A DNA stretch of 64,000 nucleotides from Bacteroidota bacterium (lineage in GTDB: Bacteria > Bacteroidota > Bacteroidia > Chitinophagales > Chitinophagaceae): contig JAFDXN010000025.1 in assembly GCA_018267915.1 (NCBI GenBank), forward strand, positions 1 to 64,000. Reading direction: 5' to 3'. This document shows positions 44,748 to 53,450 of the stretch, piece by piece. Below the pieces are notes generated by a model. It searched no databases, was not told the origin of the DNA, and worked only from the letters and a program-made list of their open reading frames with translations. Made by a program: the position numbers and the translations under genes. Each line of letters starts with the position of its first letter. Position 1 is the stretch's first letter.

Positions 44748-47594
44748 ATGCGCCCTCGCCTATCCGTCATTTTATTGTTCCTGGTTTTTGTTAGTCAATC
44801 AGCATTCGCGCAGCCTGCGATCATCAAAGGCAAAATTCAGGATACGCTCAACAACCAATACCTGCCCCATGCTGCCGTGACCCTGCTGCATGCTTCGGAC
44901 TCGGTTATGGAGACCTTTTGCCGCAGTAAGGACGATGGTAGCTTCGAGCTAAAAGCAGCCACAGGTGATAAATACCTCATCATGATCACCTACCCGGGCT
45001 TTGCTGACTATATCGATGTAATAACCGTTAAAGAAGGTAAGACAAAGGACATGGGCAACGTGCCCATGGTCACCCGCAGTCACCTGCTCACAGAGTTCGT
45101 ATTCGAGCAAAACCGGGGTGCGATAAAGGTAAAAGGCGACACTATAGAATATGTAGCCGATAGCTTTAAGACAAAAGATAACGCTACTGTAGAAGACCTG
45201 CTTAAAAAATTACCCGGCCTGCAGGTAGACAAAAACGGACAAGTAACGGCGCAAGGCGAGAAAGTGCAAAAGATACTGGTGGATGGCGAAGAATTTTTCT
45301 CCGATGACCCCGCTGTGGTAACAAAAAACCTCCAGGCAAATGCTGTGGATAAGGTGCAGGTATTCGATAAAAAGAGCGACCAGGCCGAGTTTACGGGCAT
45401 TGATGATGGGGTTAAGATCAAAACCATCGACCTGAAGCTGAAAGAGGATAAAAAGAAGGGCTACTTCGGGAAGGTGATCGGCGGCGGAGGTGCGGGCGAC
45501 AACGGCACAGGTAAAAACGATAAAGGATACTACGAGAACCAGGCGATGATCAACCGGTTTAAAGGCAAACTGCAAATGTCCGTATTTGGAGTAATGTCAA
45601 ACACCGGCAAAGTAGGGCTTGGTTGGGGTGATGCTGACAAATATGGCGCAGGCACGTCTAACAGTGAAATGTCGGACGATGGCATGTATTATACCTACTC
45701 CACAAATGATGACGATGTGAGCTGGAACGGCACCTATAACGGCCAGGGCCTGCCCACAGCCTGGACCGCTGGCGCGCACTTCGCCAATAAATGGAATGAA
45801 GATAAAAACCACCTCAACGCCAATTACCGGTTTGCCAAACAGAACATAGAAACGATTGGCAACACGATCACACAGTATATTACCCCGGGGTCATCTTACA
45901 ATACCGCAGAAACAAGCAATTCTTATAGTACGGCAATGCGCCACAACCTCAGCGGCAGTTATGAGTGGAAGCCTGATACTTCGCAGAGCCTGAAACTGAC
46001 CTTTGGCGGCAATTATGCCAACACACAAACAAGATCCGACTACTCGAATAAATCAGTATCTGCTACAGGCGACACACTTAAAAGCATAGGCGCACGTGCG
46101 CTGAATACTGACGCCACATCCAAAAAGGAAAATGTCGAGGCGCTGTACCGTAAGCGTTTCAAAAAGAAAGGCCGCACCATATCCGTCGACGTGAACGAGA
46201 ATTATAAAGAAACGAACAGCACTAGTTTCCTTCGCTCCTCCAACACCTATTATACAGATACAATTGGTAACGTTACCATGCCCATCAACCAGGAAAAGAT
46301 AAATGCAAGTTCGACTTTCTCGTTGAGCGGCAAAGCAGAATATACAGAGCCGCTGTCGAAAGTAGCTTATATAGACGCCAGCTACGCGCTGAGGGTCGAT
46401 AATAGCGCAGCTCAAAAAACCAGCCTCGACACCAACAACACCGACCGCAGCTATACCGACACCAACGCACTCTACACCAGTCATTACGCGTACAATGTAC
46501 TGGTAAATACAGGCGCACTGGCCATGCGTTTCGTTTACAAAAAATTCAATTTTTCTTTCGGCGGCAGCGTGTCTGATGCCGGGTATAAGCAACAAGACCT
46601 GCGGCATGACACTACTTATAATTACAATTATCTCAACTTCTTCCCGAAAGCAAATTTCAACTACAAGTTTGAGAACCAGGCATCATTGAGTTTCTCATAT
46701 TCCGGAAGCACGCGCCAGCCTACGCTGCAGCAGATACAACCATTGCTCGACAATACCGATCCGAACAATATTGCTACAGGCAACCCGGACTTGAAGCAGG
46801 AATTTCGCCACACATTAAGCGGACACTATAATAGCTATAAAGTGCTCAGTGGGCGGTACATATGGGCGGGCGGTACTTTCAACTTTATACAAAATGCCAT
46901 CACCAGGGTTGACGAAATAGTATATGGCACCCAGAGGATATACCACTACGAAAATATGAATGGTAACTATTCAGCTTCATTCTACGGCGGTTGGGGATCG
47001 CGGATACCAAAAACTGATATCCAGGGCGGCTTCTGGGGTAGTGTAAACCTCGCACATACCAATTCGAAGGTAAATAATGAGCCAAACGTCAGCAACAATA
47101 ACGTTTACACATTTGGCCCACGTATTGACTATAACAAAAAGGATAAGTTCGAGATCTCTTTTAACTCACAGGTTAATTACAACGATAACCACTCCACTAT
47201 CAGTACGAATGCCGTCAGCTATTGGTCCACAGATGTTAGCTTGTCTGGGTCTGTACAATTACCATTGAAGTTCGAGATAGGAACCGATATCGACTGGTAC
47301 ATCCGCGAAAAGACAACAGTGTTCCCGACCAATAACAACGTTTTCAAGTGGAACGCCTACGTAAGCAAAAAATTCCTGAAGAAGAGCCAGCTCGAATTGC
47401 GCGCTTCCGCCTTCGATATCCTCAACCAGAATATCGGCTTTAGCAGGTATGCGGAGAGCAACTATATCTACCAAAACAACTACAATACCATCCGCCGCTA
47501 CGGCCTCATCAGCCTGATATGGAACTTTACAAAGACTGCAGCGGGCACGCCTGCTCCGGACAACGGCGGTGGGGGCTTTATGATCCAGAAATAG
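44748..47594 (+). CDS. Outer-membrane receptor, TonB-type (OMP_b-brl_3), paired with GLPGLI
   Basis: 948 residues from ATG 44748, signal peptide M-R-P-R-L-S-V-I-L-L-F-L-V-F, cut after F-A-Q. A carboxypeptidase-regulatory domain (Y-L-P-H-A-A-V-T-L-L), then a plug with L-L-K-K-L-P-G-L-Q-V-D-K-N-G and I-L-V-D-G-E-E-F-F-S-D-D-P, then a large barrel ending S-L-I-W-N-F-T-K plus a short Gly-rich tail. The plug motif L-V-D-G is typical of the group usually followed by a GLPGLI gene, as here 7 bp downstream. Probably transports a peptide or siderophore-like ligand; substrate unknown. Confidence 0.92.
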   Translation: MRPRLSVILLFLVFVSQSAFAQPAIIKGKIQDTLNNQYLPHAAVTLLHASDSVMETFCRSKDDGSFELKAATGDKYLIMITYPGFADYIDVITVKEGKTKDMGNVPMVTRSHLLTEFVFEQNRGAIKVKGDTIEYVADSFKTKDNATVEDLLKKLPGLQVDKNGQVTAQGEKVQKILVDGEEFFSDDPAVVTKNLQANAVDKVQVFDKKSDQAEFTGIDDGVKIKTIDLKLKEDKKKGYFGKVIGGGGAGDNGTGKNDKGYYENQAMINRFKGKLQMSVFGVMSNTGKVGLGWGDADKYGAGTSNSEMSDDGMYYTYSTNDDDVSWNGTYNGQGLPTAWTAGAHFANKWNEDKNHLNANYRFAKQNIETIGNTITQYITPGSSYNTAETSNSYSTAMRHNLSGSYEWKPDTSQSLKLTFGGNYANTQTRSDYSNKSVSATGDTLKSIGARALNTDATSKKENVEALYRKRFKKKGRTISVDVNENYKETNSTSFLRSSNTYYTDTIGNVTMPINQEKINASSTFSLSGKAEYTEPLSKVAYIDASYALRVDNSAAQKTSLDTNNTDRSYTDTNALYTSHYAYNVLVNTGALAMRFVYKKFNFSFGGSVSDAGYKQQDLRHDTTYNYNYLNFFPKANFNYKFENQASLSFSYSGSTRQPTLQQIQPLLDNTDPNNIATGNPDLKQEFRHTLSGHYNSYKVLSGRYIWAGGTFNFIQNAITRVDEIVYGTQRIYHYENMNGNYSASFYGGWGSRIPKTDIQGGFWGSVNLAHTNSKVNNEPNVSNNNVYTFGPRIDYNKKDKFEISFNSQVNYNDNHSTISTNAVSYWSTDVSLSGSVQLPLKFEIGTDIDWYIREKTTVFPTNNNVFKWNAYVSKKFLKKSQLELRASAFDILNQNIGFSRYAESNYIYQNNYNTIRRYGLISLIWNFTKTAAGTPAPDNGGGGFMIQK

Positions 47595-47601
47595 AAAAAC
47601 T

Positions 47602-48351
47602 ATGACCAGGAAGTTACTCTTAATAATACCGGCCTTATTTGCGGCGCTTGCGGCGCAGGCACAGTTCACTACTTACGGCAAGATCGAGTATGAACGCAAA
47701 GTGAACATCCACCGGCAGATGGACGATATGGCGGCAGACGATGAAAATGCGACATGGGTAGAGAATTTCAAATCAAGGGTGCCTAAATTCAGCACCTCCT
47801 ATTTCGACATGTACTTCAATACCAACAAGGTTATCTACAAGCCGGGCCGCGAGTCCGAACAGCAATTCAAAATGTTCGGTGGCGGTCCTGCGGCTGAGAA
47901 TATAGTGGTCACTGATCTGAATGCTCAAAAAGTACAGGCCAACAAACAGGTCTACGACCAGAAGTTCCACATCGAAGACAGTATGCGTGTGCTGAAGTGG
48001 AAAATAGAAGATGAAGTACGCACGATAGCTAATTACAAATGCCGCAAAGCAGTGAGCAAGATCTGCGATTCGGTTTATGTGGTGGCCTTTTATACCGAAG
48101 ACATTATAGTAAGTGGCGGTCCCGAAATGTTTAGCGGTCTGCCGGGCATGATATTGGAGCTGGCCGTTCCGCGTCTTTACACTACCTGGGTCGCCACCAA
48201 AGTAGACCTCGTTCAGCCTAAGGACACCGATTTTGAAATAGCCGAAAAGGGCAAAAAAGCCACGCAGAAAGAAATGGTGAGCGCCTTGTCGGAAAGCTTT
48301 AAGCAATGGGGCAAAATGGCAACCCGCAATATCTGGTGGGTTGCACTATGA
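47602..48351 (+). CDS. GLPGLI family protein
   Basis: 249 residues with a signal peptide (M-T-R-K-L-L-L-I-I-P-A-L, cut after A-Q-A-Q). The family motif appears as F-S-G-L-P-G-M-I-L-E-L in the last third, with C-R-K-A before it. These exported proteins are encoded next to TonB-type barrels in Bacteroidota and probably work with them in the periplasm. Cotranscribed with the upstream receptor (7-bp gap). Confidence 0.95.
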   Translation: MTRKLLLIIPALFAALAAQAQFTTYGKIEYERKVNIHRQMDDMAADDENATWVENFKSRVPKFSTSYFDMYFNTNKVIYKPGRESEQQFKMFGGGPAAENIVVTDLNAQKVQANKQVYDQKFHIEDSMRVLKWKIEDEVRTIANYKCRKAVSKICDSVYVVAFYTEDIIVSGGPEMFSGLPGMILELAVPRLYTTWVATKVDLVQPKDTDFEIAEKGKKATQKEMVSALSESFKQWGKMATRNIWWVAL

Positions 48352-48385
48352 TCTTAGTTCTTAGTCCCTTAGGGACGAAATATCC

Positions 48386-48715
48386 CTAAACGCCGAAGTA
48401 TTCAATAATACAGGCTTTCAGCAACTCCTCCTGCTCGGCCATGCCTGTCAATGGAACCTTTTCTACCTCTTTAAAATGTGGCCAGCCATCCTGGTCACGC
48501 CCTTCAAACTCATAATATCCTGCCTGGCTCAGCAGTGTGCATACAGCCACATGCATCAGGTCTTGTTTCTGTTCCTTGGAGAATTTGCGGCCGGGCACGC
48601 TGCCCAACTCATTCACCCCTATCAAAAAGAGTATCCCTTCCATATCCGGCACCTTGCCGAAACGCTCCTCCAGCATTCGTTCCGTCTCCTTCCAGCGCTG
48701 TTCCATATTATCCAT
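48386..48715 (-). CDS. Conserved hypothetical protein (109 residues)
   Basis: Start set at ATG 48715 because a TATTTTTG box at 48735-48742 lies between it and the earlier in-frame start. Helical and acidic: W-K-E-T-E-R-M-L-E-E-R-F, then I-L-F-L-I-G-V-N-E-L-G and Q-D-L-M-H-V-A-V-C-T-L-L, ending A-C-I-I-E-Y-F-G-V. Cytoplasmic, no known domain; similar small proteins occur in Bacteroidota. It diverges from moxR. Confidence 0.75.
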   Translation of the reverse strand: MDNMEQRWKETERMLEERFGKVPDMEGILFLIGVNELGSVPGRKFSKEQKQDLMHVAVCTLLSQAGYYEFEGRDQDGWPHFKEVEKVPLTGMAEQEELLKACIIEYFGV

Positions 48716-48734
48716 ATCCCTATCTGTATTTTGG

Positions 48735-48742
48735 CAAAAATA
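48735..48742 (-). promoter_or_regulatory. -7 box for the 109-residue protein gene
   Basis: Minus-strand TATTTTTG, 19 bp before the ATG at 48715. Confidence 0.5.
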
Positions 48743-48840
48743 ACGCATTTATAACAGCTCATTTTCCGCCCGCCAACTCCGCTTAGGTTTTAAAAAAAGT
48801 TAAAAGTATATTGCTGTAATTATTTTTGATTTCGAGTATT

Positions 48841-48848
48841 TACTTTTG
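48841..48848 (+). promoter_or_regulatory. -7 box for moxR
   Basis: TACTTTTG, 19 bp before the ATG at 48868; a second match TATTTTTG lies at 48821-48828. Confidence 0.5.
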
Positions 48849-48867
48849 GTTCTCTTATTGAAAGAAT

Positions 48868-49875
48868 ATGGAAATAAGCACCTCTTCATCCGACATTCGC
48901 GAACTCAACGAACGCATTCACCAGCAGAGCGCTTTTATCGACCTGCTGCTGATGGAACTTAACAAAGCGGTAGTGGGCCAGAAACACATGACCGAGCGAC
49001 TGCTTATTGGTCTGCTGGCAAATGGCCACGTATTGCTCGAAGGCGTTCCTGGTCTCGCAAAAACATTAGCTATCAAGTCGCTGGCATCGGCCATACACGG
49101 ACGTTTTGCGCGCATACAGTTCACGCCCGATCTGCTGCCTGCGGACGTGCTGGGCACTATGGTGTATAATCCCCAGGCGCACGAATTTGCGGTGCGCAAG
49201 GGACCGATATTCGCCAACTTCATACTCGCGGATGAGATCAACCGCGCACCTGCAAAAGTGCAGAGCGCGCTGCTTGAGGCCATGCAGGAAAGGCAGGTGA
49301 CCATTGGCGACAGTACATACAAACTCGAAGAGCCCTTCCTGGTATTGGCTACACAAAATCCCATTGAACAGGAAGGTACTTACGAACTGCCTGAAGCGCA
49401 GGTCGACCGCTTTATGCTCAAAGTAGTGATCTCTTATCCTAAGAAAGAGGAAGAGCGCAATATCATTCGTTACAACCTCAATCCCCAGGGCATGTCTAAG
49501 ATCAATCCTGTGGTGCAGCCCGAGGATATCCTGAAAGCCCGTCAGCTGGTGCGCGAAGTGTACATGGATGAAAAGATCGAACAATACATCCTCGACATCG
49601 TTTTTGCTACACGCTTCCCCGACGAATATAAGCTGGGCAAATTGAAGCCACTCATCAACTACGGTGCTTCACCGCGCGCCAGCATCAGCCTGGCCCTTGC
49701 AGCCAAGGCATATGCATTTATCAAACGCCGTGGCTATGTGATACCTGAAGATATCCGCGCTGTTTGTCACGACGTAATGCGCCACCGTATCGGCATCACA
49801 TACGAGGCCGAAGCCGAGAACATCAACAGCGAGCACATCCTGAACGAGATCTTGAATGTGGTGGAAGTGCCATAG
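48868..49875 (+). CDS. MoxR-family AAA+ ATPase
   Basis: 335 residues. Walker A G-V-P-G-L-A-K-T, Walker B I-L-A-D-E-I-N-R-A, sensor 1 L-A-T-Q-N-P-I-E, and the MoxR helix A-P-A-K-V-Q-S-A-L-L-E-A-M. These act as chaperone-like ATPases, normally with DUF58 and VWA partners encoded next to them. Neither partner is downstream here; instead a terminator and a DinB-type gene follow. So this copy is isolated and its partner is elsewhere. Confidence 0.95.
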   Translation: MEISTSSSDIRELNERIHQQSAFIDLLLMELNKAVVGQKHMTERLLIGLLANGHVLLEGVPGLAKTLAIKSLASAIHGRFARIQFTPDLLPADVLGTMVYNPQAHEFAVRKGPIFANFILADEINRAPAKVQSALLEAMQERQVTIGDSTYKLEEPFLVLATQNPIEQEGTYELPEAQVDRFMLKVVISYPKKEEERNIIRYNLNPQGMSKINPVVQPEDILKARQLVREVYMDEKIEQYILDIVFATRFPDEYKLGKLKPLINYGASPRASISLALAAKAYAFIKRRGYVIPEDIRAVCHDVMRHRIGITYEAEAENINSEHILNEILNVVEVP

Positions 49876-49940
49876 TATTCGTCATTTCGAACAAACAGAG
49901 AAACTCTCTTGAGCATATGTAATCAGCTAAATAGAACTAG

Positions 49941-49969
49941 TGTCCCGCAAAGAAATTGCGGGACATTTT
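49941..49969 (+). terminator. Terminator after moxR
   Basis: Stem TGTCCCGCAA / TTGCGGGACA with loop AGAAA, then TTTT. Confidence 0.9.
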
Positions 49970-50010
49970 CTTAATTTCATGTTCCACTTCCAACTAGTAA
50001 ATAAAGCCCC

Positions 50011-50550
50011 ATGTCCGAAGAACTCGAACTACTCAAATACCCCGTAGGCCGTTACCAGAGGCCGCATGCATACACGCCCGAATTGCTGCGCGAATGGATC
50101 AGCATCCTCGAAGCACTGCCATCCTGGCTCGATGCAGTTATTGAGAACCTCGACGAACAGCAGTTGCAGGCTCCTTATCGTCCGGATGGCTGGACCGTCA
50201 ACCAAACCATCCATCACCTGGCCGATAGCCATATGAATGCCTATATCCGCATAAAGCTGGCACTTACCGAAGACAACCCTACGGTGAAACCATATGAAGA
50301 AGCACTATGGGCCGAATTACCTGATTCCCGGGTAGTACCGGTAAATGTGTCAATAACATTGTTGCACGCGTTGCACCGCCGTTGGGTGGCGCTGCTCAGG
50401 CACATGAGTGCTGAGGATTGGGAGCGCACTTATTACCATCCAGAAAGCAAACGCGATTTCCCGATATGGGAGGTAGTTGCCCTCTACGCCTGGCACAGCC
50501 GCCACCACATGGAGCACGTCCGCGGCCTCCGCGAACGGATGAATTGGTAA
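50011..50550 (+). CDS. YfiT/DinB-family protein (putative metal-dependent transferase or hydrolase)
   Basis: 179 residues, four-helix bundle. Three histidines typical of the metal site are present: one in T-I-H-H-L-A-D-S-H-M and two in W-H-S-R-H-H-M-E-H near the C-terminus. N-terminal Y-P-V-G-R-Y and P-D-G-W-T-V-N-Q match the YfiT branch. Members in Firmicutes use bacillithiol; thiol use in this organism cannot be read here. Two repeat relics flank the gene. Confidence 0.88.
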   Translation: MSEELELLKYPVGRYQRPHAYTPELLREWISILEALPSWLDAVIENLDEQQLQAPYRPDGWTVNQTIHHLADSHMNAYIRIKLALTEDNPTVKPYEEALWAELPDSRVVPVNVSITLLHALHRRWVALLRHMSAEDWERTYYHPESKRDFPIWEVVALYAWHSRHHMEHVRGLRERMNW

Positions 50551-50552
50551 TA

Positions 50553-50582
50553 GTCCTGAACGCAGCGCAGCAAGAGAAGGAC
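50553..50582. repeat. Relic of a dispersed hairpin repeat
   Basis: GTCCT...AGGAC inverted ends around GAACGCAGCGCAGCAAGAGA directly after the YfiT-type stop codon; resembles the CCTGAACGCAG.GAAGGA repeats scattered in Bacteroidota genomes. Confidence 0.4.
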
Positions 50583-50653
50583 CTCCCTAAGCCTGCACCG
50601 AAGCTAAATTGTCAGATCGGCAGTTGGGGTACATACACTTTTGGCTTTTCACT

Positions 50654-50683
50654 TTTGATTTTTGACTTATCGTCCTACCTTAG
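50654..50683 (+). promoter_or_regulatory. Near-consensus promoter for the 154-residue membrane protein
   Basis: TTTG (50654-50657), 18-bp spacer, TACCTTAG (one mismatch to TAnnTTTG), 19 bp before the ATG at 50703. Confidence 0.5.
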
Positions 50684-50702
50684 CATAACAAAATCTCCTG
50701 CT

Positions 50703-51167
50703 ATGCAAAAAGGACTGCTCGACCTGCACAATGTAATGCGTTGGCTCATATTGTTATTCGCACTGCTGGCCATTATTAAGAGCCTCAGCGGCATGAGCGG
50801 TAAAAAACCATTTGGCAAAGGCGACAAGCGCATAGCGCTATTCCTCATGATCTGCTGCGATATCCAGTTGTTGCTCGGTCTCGTTTTATATTATCTCAAT
50901 GGCTGGTGGTCAGTGCTGATCGGCGGCACATCGATGGCCAGCAAATACAATCGTTTCTTTTCTGTAGAGCACGCAGTTGGTATGATTGTGGCGATCGTTT
51001 TGGTACATATTGGCTATAGTCTCACCAAAAAAGACATTCCCGACAACACGAAATTCAAACACCTTTTCTGGTACACACTTATCGCCATGCTCATCATATT
51101 GGCCACCATTCCATGGCCGGGCCGCGAGGTAGTGGGTCGTCCTTTTTTTCCCGGCATGTCTGCATAG
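50703..51167 (+). CDS. Four-helix membrane protein, possibly cytochrome b561-like
   Basis: 154 residues from ATG 50703 (the frame is open further upstream, but there it runs through the YfiT-type gene). Four membrane helices, with histidines in H-N-V-M-R (helix 1), E-H-A-V-G (helix 3) and V-H-I-G-Y (helix 3) that could bind heme, as in small b-type cytochromes. Annotated in related genomes as cytochrome B or hypothetical; heme binding is not shown. Only 3 bp before plsC, so cotranscribed. Confidence 0.8.
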   Translation: MQKGLLDLHNVMRWLILLFALLAIIKSLSGMSGKKPFGKGDKRIALFLMICCDIQLLLGLVLYYLNGWWSVLIGGTSMASKYNRFFSVEHAVGMIVAIVLVHIGYSLTKKDIPDNTKFKHLFWYTLIAMLIILATIPWPGREVVGRPFFPGMSA

Positions 51168-51170
51168 CAC

Positions 51171-51908
51171 ATGGTGCGTAAGTTCTTGCAGCCCTTCTAT
51201 TCGGCCTATGTGATCCTCACATTTGCTGTTTGTTTGCTCATTCTGTTTCCTGTCTTCGTGGCTGTCAGCCTGCCTAACAATGCCTGGTCGCGGCGCAGCA
51301 TATGGCGCATTATCCGCCACTGGGCACAGTTCTGGCTGCTGCTCATCGGCATGCCCATGCGCATAAGCGGTCCCAAACCACCGAAAAGAAATTATGTAGT
51401 GGTAGCCAATCATATTTCCTATATGGACACAGTTGTGCTCTTCCCATCCATTCCGTTTTACTTTAGGGCGCTTGGCAAAGCCGAGATGGCCAAAATGCCC
51501 CTGCTTGGCTTCATCTACAGGCAAATAGTCATAATGGTGAAGCGCGACAATGCGCACAACCGGGCCCGCAGCATGCGGCTTATGTGGCGTGCCGTCCGAA
51601 ACGAGAGCAGTGTGCTCGTATTCCCTGAGGGTACCTTCAACGAAACATCGCAGCCACTTAAGGATTTTTACGATGGCGCCTTCCGCCTGGCCATCAATGC
51701 ACAAACCCCCATATTCCCCATGATCTTCCCCGATACGGTGCACCGCTGGCATTATAGCCACTGGTGGGCAGTCTGGCCGGGCCGCAATCGCGCCATCTGG
51801 CTCGATCCCGTTCCTGTCGATGGTCTTACCCTCGCAGATGTACCCGCCCTGAAACAAAAGGTGTATGAAATCTTGGAACAAGCCCTCCTCAAAGTGAAAA
51901 ACACTTGA
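51171..51908 (+). CDS. plsC: 1-acyl-sn-glycerol-3-phosphate acyltransferase (PlsC family)
   Basis: 245 residues. Two N-terminal hydrophobic segments, then the catalytic N-H-I-S-Y-M-D (HX4D) near residue 76 and F-P-E-G-T-F-N near 150, the glycerol-phosphate site. Adds the second acyl chain to make phosphatidate, the substrate of CdsA. The family also contains other acyltransferases, so the exact acceptor is inferred. Confidence 0.92.
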   Translation: MVRKFLQPFYSAYVILTFAVCLLILFPVFVAVSLPNNAWSRRSIWRIIRHWAQFWLLLIGMPMRISGPKPPKRNYVVVANHISYMDTVVLFPSIPFYFRALGKAEMAKMPLLGFIYRQIVIMVKRDNAHNRARSMRLMWRAVRNESSVLVFPEGTFNETSQPLKDFYDGAFRLAINAQTPIFPMIFPDTVHRWHYSHWWAVWPGRNRAIWLDPVPVDGLTLADVPALKQKVYEILEQALLKVKNT

Positions 51909-51924
51909 CGCACCCCTCGGCGGC

Positions 51925-51995
51925 CACATTTAACACATTGTCGCATTCCATCACATTACCATTTGCGCATTGGCACATTTTCATAATTGCACATT
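51925..51995 (+). repeat. Cluster of CACATT motifs upstream of ychF
   Basis: CACATT occurs five times (51925, 51934, 51952, 51974, 51990) with two related GCATT units in 71 bp. Spacings are irregular. Could be a degenerate tandem repeat or clustered binding sites. Confidence 0.5.
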
Positions 51996-52004
51996 AAATT
52001 CCCG

Positions 52005-52012
52005 TACTTTTG
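52005..52012 (+). promoter_or_regulatory. -7 box for ychF
   Basis: TACTTTTG 15 bp before the ATG at 52028; it overlaps and so argues against the earlier in-frame start at 52010. Confidence 0.5.
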
Positions 52013-52027
52013 CGCCAAATTTTTAAA

Positions 52028-53125
52028 ATGGCACTTCAGGCAGGTATCGTAGGTCTCCCCAACGTCGGCAAATCCACCCTTTTCAACGCAGTGAGCAATA
52101 GCGCCAAGGCGCAGGCCTCCAACTATCGCTTCTGCACCATCGAGCCCAATGTAGGCCAGGTGGATGTGCCCGATGAAAGGCTGGCAAAACTGGCCGAACT
52201 GGTGCAGCCCCAGCGTGTAGTGCCCACCACTATCGAGTTCGTGGATATCGCGGGCCTGGTGAAGGGTGCGAGCAAGGGTGAGGGTTTGGGCAATAAGTTC
52301 CTGGCCAATATCCGTGAAGTGGACGCCATCGTGCACGTTATCCGCTGCTTTGAAGATGACAACATCCTCCGCGAAGAAGGCGCTATCAACCCAATCAGTG
52401 ACAAAGAAATAATAGACACGGAGCTGCAGCTCAAAGACCTCGAAAGCGTAGAAAAGAAGATACAGCGCACCGAAAAGATCGCTAAGAACGATCCTAAGGC
52501 AAAGCGCGTGCTGGATGTGCTGTTAAAATGCCAGGAGCACCTCTCACAGGGCAAGAATGTCCGGGGCCTGCAGCTCGAAGGCGAAGATTTTGAAGCTATA
52601 GCCGACCTCTTCCTGCTTACGCAGAAACCGGTGCTCTATGTGGCCAATATCGACGAAGCAGCCATTCAGACAGGAAATAAATATTCTGAAGCGCTTGTAA
52701 AGGCAGCTAACGAAGAAGGCGCCGGTGTTATCGTGATGAACAATAACATCGAGGCCCAGATATCGGAAATGGATAGCGAAGAAGATAAAGCAGTTTTCCT
52801 TGCCGAATATGGCTTGAAAGAACCCGGCCTCAACCGGCTTATTCGCGCCACATACCAGTTACTCAATCTCATCACCTACTTCACTGCCGGCGTGCAGGAA
52901 GTGCGTGCCTGGACCATCCACCGCGGCTGGAAAGCGCCACAGGCGGCATCAGTAATACACACCGATTTCGAAAAAGGCTTCATCAAGGCCGAGACAATCG
53001 CCTATGACGACTATGTAAAATACGGCAGCGAATCAGCAGCCCGCGACAATGGCCGCCTGCGCATAGAAGGAAAAGAGTACATAGTGCAGGATGGCGACGT
53101 GCTGCACTTCAGGTTTAATGTGTAG
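52028..53125 (+). CDS. ychF: YchF, Obg-family redox-regulated ATPase
   Basis: 365 residues from ATG 52028. P-loop G-L-P-N-V-G-K-S-T-L-F-N, G3-like D-I-A-G-L, and N-I-D-E in place of the usual G-specific N-K-x-D, which explains its preference for ATP. A helical insert and a C-terminal TGS domain (Y-F-T-A-G-V-Q-E-V-R-A-W-T) are present. Ribosome-associated and linked to stress responses. Monocistronic here. Confidence 0.97.
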   Translation: MALQAGIVGLPNVGKSTLFNAVSNSAKAQASNYRFCTIEPNVGQVDVPDERLAKLAELVQPQRVVPTTIEFVDIAGLVKGASKGEGLGNKFLANIREVDAIVHVIRCFEDDNILREEGAINPISDKEIIDTELQLKDLESVEKKIQRTEKIAKNDPKAKRVLDVLLKCQEHLSQGKNVRGLQLEGEDFEAIADLFLLTQKPVLYVANIDEAAIQTGNKYSEALVKAANEEGAGVIVMNNNIEAQISEMDSEEDKAVFLAEYGLKEPGLNRLIRATYQLLNLITYFTAGVQEVRAWTIHRGWKAPQAASVIHTDFEKGFIKAETIAYDDYVKYGSESAARDNGRLRIEGKEYIVQDGDVLHFRFNV

Positions 53126-53450
53126 GGTATCATAAAAACTAAATTTCGCCAATCCAAAAACCCTATCGAACTTTGCAGGGCACAAGCCATTTCCTCGGAT
53201 GTCTTTGTGCCCTTTAGTAAATCCTTGTGTCCTTTGTGGTTTATCTACGCGAAGCACAAAAAGGGAAATAAGGAGAAATAACTATATAATACATGTAAAC
53301 TGACTATCAATGATTTACGGTCTAAAGACTGACGCCAACAGGAAATAACTTACCGGCAGGAAAAAAGGAAAAAACGAAGTACTGGTCACCCCTTCAGGGG
53401 CAAGGGGGTTCTCAACTTTTCCTTACCTTCACCCCTCATAATTTATTTCA
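53126..53450. repeat. Gene-free stretch with imperfect CTTTGTG repeats
   Basis: 325 bp without a convincing gene. GTCTTTGTGCCCTTT (53201) is echoed by TCCTTGTGTCCTTTGTGG (53222) and, inverted, by GCACAAAAAGGG (53255). A CACCCCTTCAGGGGC hairpin (about 53387) followed by AAGGGGGTT resembles the repeat between rpmI and rplT. Near 53420 a weak TACCTTCA box may serve pepP. Confidence 0.5.

Noticed and set aside
50418..50702. Upstream extension of the 154-residue membrane protein
   Set aside because: Lies within the YfiT-type gene in another frame; the ATG at 50703 has a promoter and a proper hydrophobic start.
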